This document shows positions 1-5,490 of a stretch of DNA of 5,490 bases, in pieces; position 1 is the stretch's first letter; each line of letters starts with the position of its first letter. The DNA is from Bacteroidota bacterium (lineage in GTDB: Bacteria; Bacteroidota; Bacteroidia; SXHM01): the NCBI GenBank assembly GCA_005773695.1, contig SXHM01000144.1:1-5490 (forward strand). Reading direction: 5' to 3'. The translations under genes and the position numbers were made by a program. Under the pieces are notes generated by a model. That model did not search any database, had not been told where the DNA came from, and saw only the letters and a list, made by a program, of their open reading frames with translations.

Positions 1-1
1 A

Positions 2-1036
2 GGTTTATTTGGAATTGCGCAAGGCAATATCCGTAAGAATTATGATAAAATGAGTTCGTTGTTATACGAAGCCATTAAAGAAATTGAAAAAGCAAAAAAT
101 AATGATGGTCACTTAACGGGCGTACCTTCAGGATTTACAGCGCTTGACCGTGTTACAGCGGGCTGGCAAAAATCTGATTTGATTATTGTGGCAGCTAGAC
201 CGGGTATGGGTAAAACTGCTTTTGTATTATCGATGGCGCGTAACATTGCAGTTGATTTCAAAAAACCAATTGCATTGTTTTCATTAGAGATGTCGTCTAT
301 TCAACTAGTGAACAGGCTTATTTCGAGCGAAACAGAATTGCCTGCCGATAAACTAAGGCGCGGACAATTAGAAAGTCATGAGTGGCAGCAGTTGCAATCG
401 AAAATTACACCGCTTGCCGATGCACCATTGTTTATTGACGACACTCCTGCCCTATCCATTTTTGAGCTTCGTGCCAAATGTCGCAGACTGAAAACGCAAC
501 ACGATGTATCCATGATTATCATTGACTACCTTCAATTGATGCAGTCGGGCACCGAAAGCAAAAACGGAAACCGCGAGCAGGAAATCAGTATGATTTCGCG
601 CTCACTAAAAAGCATAGCTAAAGAATTAGAAATTCCGGTAATTGCTCTTTCACAGTTAAGCCGTCAGGTTGAAACCCGCTCGGGTGATAAACGTCCGCAA
701 CTTTCTGATTTACGTGAATCGGGTGCTATTGAGCAGGATGCCGACATTGTGTTATTTCTTTACCGTCCCGAATATTACAAACTCGACACTTTTTCAAACG
801 GTGATCCTGCAACAGGACAGGGCGAAGTTATTATTGCCAAACACCGGAACGGTTCATTAGAAGATGTACGTTTGAAATTTATTGACCGTCTGGCTAAGTT
901 TACCAATAACGATGAGATGGGAAGTTTTGATCCGCAAGGTGGAATTTCAAATTCCTCAGATTTTATTGCGCCAACAACTACCAAATCATCGCGAATGAAT
1001 AACATTGAGGAAGACGATAATCTTTCTCCGTTTTAA
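2..1036 (+). CDS. dnaB: Replicative DNA helicase DnaB, C-terminal part (5' partial)
   Basis: Hexameric replicative helicase that unwinds the fork ahead of the polymerase using ATP. The open frame runs in from the window edge: 16 codons before the first visible Met (position 50) read GLFGIAQGNIRKNYDK, matching the linker of Bacteroidota DnaB, so position 50 is an internal Met. The N-terminal primase-interacting domain is missing; 344 residues are visible of a family length of about 450-520. In visible numbering: Walker A ARPGMGKT (65-72, Lys at bases 212-214), FSLEMS with the catalytic-type Glu (96), Walker B MIIIDYLQLM (Asp 175, bases 524-526), ALSQLSR sensor region (215-221), RPQLSDLRESGAIEQDAD motif, and KHRNG (280-284), where the family carries its trans-acting Lys and Arg finger. 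No intein interrupts these motifs. The tail is low-complexity and ends EEDDNLSPF. Identification is secure from the motifs. Confidence 0.97.
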   Translation, partial: GLFGIAQGNIRKNYDKMSSLLYEAIKEIEKAKNNDGHLTGVPSGFTALDRVTAGWQKSDLIIVAARPGMGKTAFVLSMARNIAVDFKKPIALFSLEMSSIQLVNRLISSETELPADKLRRGQLESHEWQQLQSKITPLADAPLFIDDTPALSIFELRAKCRRLKTQHDVSMIIIDYLQLMQSGTESKNGNREQEISMISRSLKSIAKELEIPVIALSQLSRQVETRSGDKRPQLSDLRESGAIEQDADIVLFLYRPEYYKLDTFSNGDPATGQGEVIIAKHRNGSLEDVRLKFIDRLAKFTNNDEMGSFDPQGGISNSSDFIAPTTTKSSRMNNIEEDDNLSPF

Positions 1037-1056
1037 TTGAATTCAAGGATTAATCC
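1037..1056. repeat. Two abutting 10-bp perfect palindromes between dnaB and the next gene
   Basis: TTGAATTCAA (1037-1046) begins directly after the dnaB stop codon and is followed without a gap by GGATTAATCC (1047-1056). Each is perfectly self-complementary over ten bases. They occupy the first 20 bases of the 51-base gap. The arms are too short and no T-run follows, so this is not a convincing intrinsic terminator. A protein-binding site for the downstream gene is possible, and so is chance in AT-rich DNA. The palindromes are seen directly; the function is unknown. Confidence 0.4.
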
Positions 1057-1087
1057 AATTTCTTTCCGAAATTTGCGTTAGTATTTT

Positions 1088-2356
1088 ATGAAAATTAAAC
1101 GCATATTATTCATTGTTACATTTGTATTGTTAGCGGGAAGTCTCCGCGCTGCCTATATTCTTATTCCAATGGATGAATCGCAGAAAGACCATCTGAAAGC
1201 CTACGGAATTGCTTACTGGGTTTTATCCAAAGATGTGGAAGTGGATTGGCTGCTCAACTACCGTGGCGGCAGTTTTATGATTAAGCAAAGCAAAACGATA
1301 GAAAACGAATGTGTTATTCGCGGTGTGAGCTATGAGATAATTGCCGATGTTCAGGCAACCTCTATCTTACTGGAAATTGCCGACCCCGAAGTGAATATGG
1401 ATGTGGCAAAATTAGAGAAAGCCCCAAAAGTTGCAGTGTATTCTCCTAAGAACAAACAACCCTGGGATGATGCGGTAACACTGGTTCTTACCTACGCAGA
1501 AGTTCCATACGAAGTAATCTATGACGATGAAATCCTGGATGGAAAACTTCCGCTTTATGATTGGCTACATCTGCACCACGAGGATTTTACCGGACAATAC
1601 GGAAGGTTTTATGCTTCATATCAAAACGCTCCCTGGTATCAGGAACAGGTTCGTTATTCCGAGTCAAGTGCAAAAGCAAGAGGCTTCAATAAAGTATCTA
1701 AATTAAAACTTGCGGTAGCTCAAAAAATAAAAGAATTTACTGCAGGTGGAGGTTTTCTTTTCACCATGTGTTCTGCAACTGATTCATATGACATAGCAAT
1801 GGCAGCCCAGGATTTAGATATCTGCGAAAACATGTTTGACGGTGATGGCACCACAAGTGATTACAACAAAAAACTAGATTTTTCGCAAACCTTTGCTTTC
1901 AAAGATTTCACATTAAAAACAAATCCGATGGAGTATGAATTTTCAAACATTGATGCTACTCAAATAAGGGTTGCCAAAGTAAGAAGATACTCAGACTTCT
2001 TCACGCTGTTCGACTTTTCTGCAAAATGGGATCCTATTCCAACCATGCTTTGCCAAAACCACCAGCAAATCATCAAAGGCTTTATGGGACAAAGCACCGC
2101 ATTCAATAAAAAGTTTATAAAATCAGAAGTATTGATTATGGGCGAAAATAAGGCGCTGGATGAAGCCCGATATATTCACGGAACCTTTGGAAACGGAACA
2201 TGGACTTTTTATGGAGGACACGACCCGGAAGATTATCAGCACTTTGTTGGAGATCCTCCAACAGACTTAGCACTGCACCCTAACTCACCGGGCTACAGGC
2301 TTATTCTTAACAACATACTTTTTCCGGCTGCGAAGAAGAAAAAGCAAAAGACTTAA
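1088..2356 (+). CDS. Exported 'asparagine synthetase B-like' family protein (function unproven)
   Basis: A 422-residue protein of a Bacteroidota family that databases often label asparagine synthetase B; from memory the family commonly sits near dnaB. The label looks wrong: there is no N-terminal Cys2 glutaminase domain and no SGGxDS ATP-pyrophosphatase loop. The N-terminus (residues 1-21, KIKR followed by a hydrophobic stretch and SLRA-A) looks like a Sec signal peptide, which supports the ATG at 1088 and an envelope or periplasmic location. Recognisable conserved blocks are HLKAYGIAYW (35-44), NYRGGSF (57-63), KVAVYSP (114-120), YDWLHLHHEDFTGQYGRFY (157-175), GGGFLFTMCSATDS (220-233), FSAKWDPIPTMLCQNH (310-325), YGGHDPEDYQH (375-385) and a basic tail AAKKKKQKT. 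The block around Cys228 resembles the nucleophile elbow of class-I glutamine-amidotransferase-like folds, with His378 as a possible partner; this is inference. No Shine-Dalgarno site is seen upstream. The last bases overlap the stop of the convergent P450. Confidence 0.85.
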   Translation: MKIKRILFIVTFVLLAGSLRAAYILIPMDESQKDHLKAYGIAYWVLSKDVEVDWLLNYRGGSFMIKQSKTIENECVIRGVSYEIIADVQATSILLEIADPEVNMDVAKLEKAPKVAVYSPKNKQPWDDAVTLVLTYAEVPYEVIYDDEILDGKLPLYDWLHLHHEDFTGQYGRFYASYQNAPWYQEQVRYSESSAKARGFNKVSKLKLAVAQKIKEFTAGGGFLFTMCSATDSYDIAMAAQDLDICENMFDGDGTTSDYNKKLDFSQTFAFKDFTLKTNPMEYEFSNIDATQIRVAKVRRYSDFFTLFDFSAKWDPIPTMLCQNHQQIIKGFMGQSTAFNKKFIKSEVLIMGENKALDEARYIHGTFGNGTWTFYGGHDPEDYQHFVGDPPTDLALHPNSPGYRLILNNILFPAAKKKKQKT

Positions 2357-3701
2357 ACAGCAATAACCTTCATTTTAATTCCGCCTTTCGGACGCATAGT
2401 GACTAGTGCGTCCTTCTCAATTTCATGCGATTCTGTTCTGCGGAATTTAAAGCGTTGCGCCAAAGTTGCAATCACCAATTGCATTTCCATCATAGCAAAG
2501 CTATTGCCTATGCAGAGTCTGGGTCCTCCACCAAACGGGAAGTAAGCGAACTTCTTAATGCTCTTTGCATTCTCGTCATTGAAACGTTCGGGTTTAAACT
2601 TATCTGGTTCTTCCCAATAATCTGGATGACGGTGAACAATGTATGTCATCAGCATCATGTTTTGTGAGGGCGAAATTTTATATCCGTCAATTTCATCTGC
2701 TGCTAAAGACTTTCTTCCTACAGTCCATGCCGGGGGATACAGACGCATGCTTTCTTCAATCAACTGTTTGGTGTATTTCAATCTGGGAATATCTGCAAAG
2801 GTGGGTGTTCTTCCGTCAAGCACTGTTTTCAGTTCATCGCAGAGTTTTTGTTCCTCTTCAGGATGTTGATCCATCAGCATCCAAAACCACGAAAGCGACA
2901 AGGAAGTAGTTTCGTGTCCCGCAAGAAAAATAGTCATACACTCATCGCGCAGTTGGAGGTCGCTCATGCGTTCACCCGTTTCTTCATCAACCGCATCCAT
3001 AAGCATCGAAAGCAAATCATTCGGATGCTCTTTCAGTTTTCTGCGGCTTTCAATAAAACTATAAATAACACTATCTAAATCTTTCCCTGCTTTTCTGAAA
3101 TCGCGGTTAGCCTTAACTGGCATCCACAGCGGCCAGCGAACGGGATTTTGAATTCTGCTGATGGCAAACTCATTGGCAACTGTCAATGAATTGCGGATGG
3201 TTTCCATTTTCTCGCTTACATTAGAACTGAACAAAGCTGCCGCCACAATATCCAACGTAACCTCATTCATGTATTCAGTAATATCAATCTCTTTTCCCTG
3301 TTGTTTTATATCCTCAAGTTTGGCAGCAAGCGCTTCAGCAGAGAGCGACATTTGTTTGGTAATTTCAATCAGTTTCTCTTTATGAAAAGCAGGTTGCGCC
3401 AGTCTGCGCTGCTTACGCCAGAAATCACCTTCGCTCGTCAGCAAACCGTTTCCCAGAAAAAGCTTCAGCACTTCATAGCTGAAACTTTTTACATAATTTT
3501 TATTGTTTTCCTGCAACACATGGCGGATATAATCAGGCTTGGTGATAACGATGATTTTAAACGCAAAAACATCTACATAAAAATATCTCCCAATAGTTTG
3601 CGCTGTTCGCTAATATAGCCTAGTATATCTTTATTCATCTCTTTTACAGAGCCAAAAAGCCAATGACCTTTTGCAATTGGTATTTGTTTTTCTTTTGACA
3701 T
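2353..3701 (-). CDS. Cytochrome P450, frame broken near the N-terminus
   Basis: Haem-thiolate monooxygenase that inserts oxygen into a small, probably lipophilic substrate; it needs separate redox partners, none of which is in the window. The main open frame (GTG at 3519 to 2353, 388 residues) lacks the first 61 residues. These lie in another frame starting at ATG 3701 (MSKEKQIPIAKGHWLFG...KLLGDIF) and join at bases 3579-3583. Restoring one T gives 449 residues, the usual length of soluble bacterial P450s. In restored numbering: C-helix WRKQR (95-99), I-helix oxygen-activating AGHETT (261-266), K-helix ExxR (317-320), PERF (371-374), and haem loop FPFGGGPRLCIG with ligand Cys397 (bases 2512-2514). 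The layout resembles fatty-acid-hydroxylase-like P450s, but the substrate cannot be read from sequence. The GTG at 3519 is an unlikely true start, because helix A and the first beta strands would be absent. All catalytic motifs are intact, so the break is either recent or a sequencing error. Confidence 0.93.
2390..2413. terminator. Hairpin inside the P450 3' end, possible plus-strand terminator
   Basis: GGACGCA (2390-2396) and TGCGTCC (2407-2413) are perfect 7-bp inverted arms with a 10-base loop, starting 33 bases after the stop of the plus-strand gene. The DNA also encodes residues DALVTMRP of the P450. Only a short pyrimidine run (TTCTC) follows on the plus strand, so termination would be weak and chance is possible. 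Confidence 0.25.
3573..3584 (-). other. Frameshift site in the P450 gene (one T missing from a T-run)
   Basis: On the minus strand the upstream frame reads GAT ATT TTT ATG TAG, ending at 3573-3575. One extra T in the T5 run (plus-strand A5, 3579-3583) would give GAT ATT TTT TAT GTA GAT, encoding GDIF-YVDVFAFKIIVITK, the expected beta-strand sequence leading into the P450 helix containing DYIRHVLQENN. The main frame is closed upstream by TAG at 3610-3612. A -1 slip by the ribosome on TTT would give the same protein, but no classic slippery heptamer is present. Confidence 0.85.
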
Positions 3702-3721
3702 TTTTATTCGGAAATATTGTA

Positions 3722-3729
3722 CAAAAGTA
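3722..3729 (-). promoter_or_regulatory. Candidate -7 box for the P450 gene
   Basis: The minus strand reads TACTTTTG, an exact match to the Bacteroidota -7 consensus TAnnTTTG, about 20 bases before the P450 ATG at 3701. No clear TTG/TTTG -33 element lies 17-23 bases further upstream, which would fall around the end of the Coq4-like gene. It is therefore a half-supported promoter. If active, the leader would be only about 15 bases long and the P450 could be expressed independently of the YitT-Coq4 pair. Confidence 0.4.
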
Positions 3730-3749
3730 GAAATGTTTAACCTCTGTAT

Positions 3750-4340
3750 TCAGGGTTCATAATTCAAGAAAATCCACATCACATAGCCCAACAAAGGCAG
3801 CGGCAACAGAAAAAACACAAACGAAAACAGCCAGGAGATAAACCACCATTTCACAAATTCTGTTTTCTCTTTAGTGGTAGGATTTTCATAACCGGGTTCT
3901 TTTATTTCAAGAAAATCGTGCAATTCATTTATTGTCTTCTGTTTTGCTTCCTGAGGAGTAAGCAGGTAATGGTAAAGATTTTTTGAGCGTATGCCGCGCA
4001 CAAAAGCGTTGAAAACTATTTTAGGACGCACCCAAATTCCCAACGCAAACAAACCTAAATCTAACACCCACGCTGCATAATAATCGTTGCAACCCGAACC
4101 GATTTCCCATCCGCTTATGGCAAATTCGCCATTCCACTCTGCACTGTAGCCCGTAACAAGGTGATGCATGTCATGAAACACCAAAGCCCGTTTCCTTGAT
4201 TCCGGATTAGGAATCGGAATATAAATGTTTCCTACTTTTACTTTCCCCCAGGGCTTATCAAGACCTCCATCTTTACCGAGCCCGTACTTTTCAAAGTAGT
4301 TATCAAGCGCTTCTCCTACGAGTTGGTGTTCATTAGTCAT
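3750..4340 (-). CDS. Coq4-like protein with a C-terminal membrane segment
   Basis: A 196-residue protein whose central region matches the Coq4 family, known in eukaryotes and some bacteria for ubiquinone biosynthesis (removal of the C1 carboxyl from the ring precursor). The diagnostic metal motif HDxxH-x11-E is complete: HDMHH at 56-60 and Glu72, in the context FHDMHHLVTGYSAEWNGE, followed by FAISGWEIGSG, which also resembles Coq4. The N-terminal 50 residues are soluble and include IPIPNPESRKRAL. A hydrophobic stretch at 91-104 and a long one at about 164-193, interrupted by PLPLL, suggest membrane association, possibly a hairpin anchor. It starts 3 bases after the YitT stop, so it is translationally linked to that gene. 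Bacteroidota normally make menaquinone, so a ubiquinone role is doubtful and another prenyl-ring or lipid substrate is possible. Family assignment rests on the motif; substrate is unknown. Confidence 0.8.
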   Translation of the reverse strand: MTNEHQLVGEALDNYFEKYGLGKDGGLDKPWGKVKVGNIYIPIPNPESRKRALVFHDMHHLVTGYSAEWNGEFAISGWEIGSGCNDYYAAWVLDLGLFALGIWVRPKIVFNAFVRGIRSKNLYHYLLTPQEAKQKTINELHDFLEIKEPGYENPTTKEKTEFVKWWFISWLFSFVFFLLPLPLLGYVMWIFLNYEP

Positions 4341-4343
4341 AGG

Positions 4344-5321
4344 TTAATGTTTATAAGCACGTTTTTTGATCATACCGCCCCGGGTATCTTTTACACTGTT
4401 CATTACCACAAAAGCATTGGGGTCAATCTTTTCAATTTCTGCTCGCAGTTTGCTTATTTCCAATCGGGTGATAACTGTAAAAATAATATCGGTATCGTTT
4501 TGACTTCCATTTTTTCCAAAACCGCGTTTGCCTTTATAAACAGTAACGCCCATTCCCAATTTTTCAGTAACCATTGAACGAATTTCCTCACTATGACTCG
4601 ACACAATTGTAATTCCGGTATATTCTTCGATACCTTCGATAATAAAATCCAATGTTTTAGAAGCAGCCAAATAAGTGATTATGGAATACAGGGCAGTTTC
4701 AATGGAAATAAAATAAGCTGCAGTTGAAAATATCAAAATGTTGATGAGTAGAATAATGTCGCCAATGGTTAAACCCGTTTTCCGGCTCAATGCTATAGCA
4801 AGAACTTCCGTTCCGTCAAGCACAGCAGTGCCGCGAACAGTAAGTCCGATTCCTGCCCCAAGAAAAAAACCACCAAACACAGAGACTAACAATTTATCCT
4901 GTGTTATATCCGGAAAATTAACTGTGGCTATCACTAATGCCAGAAACGCAATTGCAATTGCAGCCCGAATCGCAAATGATTTACTGATTACGTTATAAGC
5001 AAGAATAAGAAAAGGTATATTAATCAGCAAGAGCAGCATCGGCAAATTCAAATCAAAAATTCCGGCAAGTAAAAGTGCTATACCAGTTGCTCCTCCATCA
5101 ATAAAATTATTAGGAATAAGAAAACTTTCCAAACCGAAACCGGCAGAAAAAATTCCGGCAGTAATCAAAAAAATATCTCTGAAAAAATTAACGATATTAA
5201 TGCGTAGCTCTCTAAGCCCCTTTGCCAACTCAAATTGGGAGTACGCATCTTCTTTGCCAATATTCTGCCTTTTCTTTTGCAGAATGGTGTCGGTTACTAT
5301 CTTGGCAAGTATGGAATTCAT
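4344..5321 (-). CDS. YitT family membrane protein with DUF2179 domain
   Basis: A 325-residue inner-membrane protein of the YitT type (DUF161/PF02588), a family of unknown transport-like role. Residues 1-43 are a charged cytoplasmic extension. Hydrophobic segments lie near 46-66, 78-108, 118-135, 143-162, 187-206 and 208-222. The family loops are visible: IPNNFIDGGATGIA (69-82) and GGFFLGAGIGLTVRGTAVLD followed by GTEVLAIALSRKTGLTIGD (150-188), where the common GGTDILA is DGTEVLA. The soluble C-terminus (about 238-315) is the DUF2179 domain: VSSHSEEIRSMV, GVTVYKGKRGF, TDIIFTVITRLEISKLR and IDPNAFVVMNSV. ATG at 5321 was chosen because it sits just downstream of a good promoter candidate and the frame fits. 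The N-terminus is about 30-40 residues longer than typical homologues, so an inner start cannot be excluded. It is the first gene of a tight pair with the Coq4-like gene. Confidence 0.93.
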   Translation of the reverse strand: MNSILAKIVTDTILQKKRQNIGKEDAYSQFELAKGLRELRINIVNFFRDIFLITAGIFSAGFGLESFLIPNNFIDGGATGIALLLAGIFDLNLPMLLLLINIPFLILAYNVISKSFAIRAAIAIAFLALVIATVNFPDITQDKLLVSVFGGFFLGAGIGLTVRGTAVLDGTEVLAIALSRKTGLTIGDIILLINILIFSTAAYFISIETALYSIITYLAASKTLDFIIEGIEEYTGITIVSSHSEEIRSMVTEKLGMGVTVYKGKRGFGKNGSQNDTDIIFTVITRLEISKLRAEIEKIDPNAFVVMNSVKDTRGGMIKKRAYKH

Positions 5322-5344
5322 AAAATAAGCAGATACCTGTTTCT

Positions 5345-5374
5345 CAAAACTAAGGTTAATTTTTTAATCAACAA
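5345..5374 (-). promoter_or_regulatory. Bacteroidota-type promoter for the YitT-Coq4 operon
   Basis: The minus strand carries TTG (5372-5374), a 19-base spacer and TAGTTTTG (5345-5352), an exact fit to the TTG-N17-23-TAnnTTTG promoter of this phylum. Transcription would start near 5340, giving a leader of about 18 bases before the YitT ATG at 5321. The -33 element touches an inverted repeat (5374-5397), so regulation at this site is plausible. Confidence 0.6.
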
Positions 5375-5397
5375 TACCTGAATTATTACTCAGGTAT
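5374..5397. repeat. Inverted repeat ATACCTGA-N8-TCAGGTAT
   Basis: Perfect 8-bp arms at 5374-5381 and 5390-5397 with an 8-base loop. The right arm contains the stop codon of the upstream minus-strand gene (5390-5392), and the other arm abuts the -33 element of the YitT promoter. It could be a weak terminator for the upstream gene (no clean T-run follows: TGTTGATTAAAAAATT) or an operator. A further ATACCTG copy lies at 5333-5339, in the expected leader. Confidence 0.45.
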
Positions 5398-5490
5398 AAT
5401 CTAAATCAAGACTAAATCTTTCAGGATGACGTGCTTTGATGTTGCGATAAAAATCCATGATTTCGCGCATATCCTTTTCTATATTGCCTG
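5390..5490 (-). CDS. C-terminal end of an unidentified protein (partial)
   Basis: From 5488 down to the TGA at 5390-5392 the minus strand is open for 32 codons, reading GNIEKDMREIMDFYRNIKAR and then HPERFSLDLDYT. The other two frames contain stops within this stretch, and the charged, helical-looking composition is protein-like. I do not recognise the family. The gene starts outside the window, on the same strand as and about 68 bases upstream of the YitT start. Read-through into the YitT operon is possible, but an intervening promoter and hairpin suggest a separate unit. Confidence 0.65.
   Translation of the reverse strand, partial: GNIEKDMREIMDFYRNIKARHPERFSLDLDYT

Noticed and set aside
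775..1005. Minus-strand open frame within dnaB
   Set aside because: Antisense shadow of conserved DnaB coding sequence with no promoter or family match.
50..1036. ATG at 50 as the dnaB start
   Set aside because: The frame is open to the window edge and the 16 preceding codons match DnaB, so the Met is internal.
2..1036. Possible intein in dnaB
   Set aside because: All visible helicase motifs are contiguous, with no splice-junction residues or inserted domain.
1068..1075. GAAATTTG as a -7 promoter box for the exported protein gene
   Set aside because: One mismatch to TAnnTTTG, and the only upstream TTG is 28 bases away, outside the usual spacing.
3573..3584. Programmed -1 ribosomal frameshifting in the P450 gene
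   Set aside because: The T5 run is short, no X XXY YYZ heptamer lies in frame and no clear downstream pseudoknot is seen; P450 genes are not known for this.
3301..3618. Plus-strand open frame opposite the P450 N-terminus
   Set aside because: It lies antisense to clear P450 coding sequence and has no recognisable protein features.
4738..4998. Plus-strand open frame opposite the YitT gene
   Set aside because: Low-complexity shadow of the transmembrane coding sequence on the other strand.

Overview
The window looks like an ordinary chromosomal segment of a Bacteroidota bacterium (Flavobacteriia/Chitinophagia/Sphingobacteriia-like; I cannot place it further). Reasons: AT-rich sequence, few recognisable Shine-Dalgarno sites, promoter-like TAnnTTTG boxes typical of this phylum, and a dnaB gene followed by the exported '~420-residue asparagine synthetase B-like' protein that I recall as characteristic of Bacteroidota genomes. 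I see no mobile element, CRISPR array, tRNA or rRNA.

Plus-strand part (2-2356): the C-terminal two thirds of the replicative helicase DnaB (5' end lies before the window), a 51-base gap holding two back-to-back 10-bp palindromes, then the exported family protein often labelled asparagine synthetase B, although it lacks the hallmarks of that enzyme.

Minus-strand part (2353-5490), in order of transcription: the last 32 codons of an unidentified gene, a short intergenic region with a good promoter candidate surrounded by three CAGGTAT half-sites, a YitT-type membrane protein with a C-terminal DUF2179 domain, a Coq4-like protein with the complete HDxxH-x11-E metal motif plus a C-terminal membrane segment (3 bases after the YitT stop), and a cytochrome P450 whose reading frame is broken by a one-base deletion in a T5 run near its N-terminus. 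The P450 converges on the plus-strand gene, and the two stop codons share the tetranucleotide TTAA.

The YitT and Coq4-like genes are almost certainly cotranscribed. The P450 follows 48 bases later with its own possible -7 box, so it may be a third operon member or separately initiated. The most interesting points are a Coq4-type quinone-head-group protein in a phylum that normally uses menaquinone, next to a P450; the P450 frameshift; the uncharacterised exported protein beside dnaB; and an acidic tail on DnaB ending in Pro-Phe that resembles the tip of SSB.
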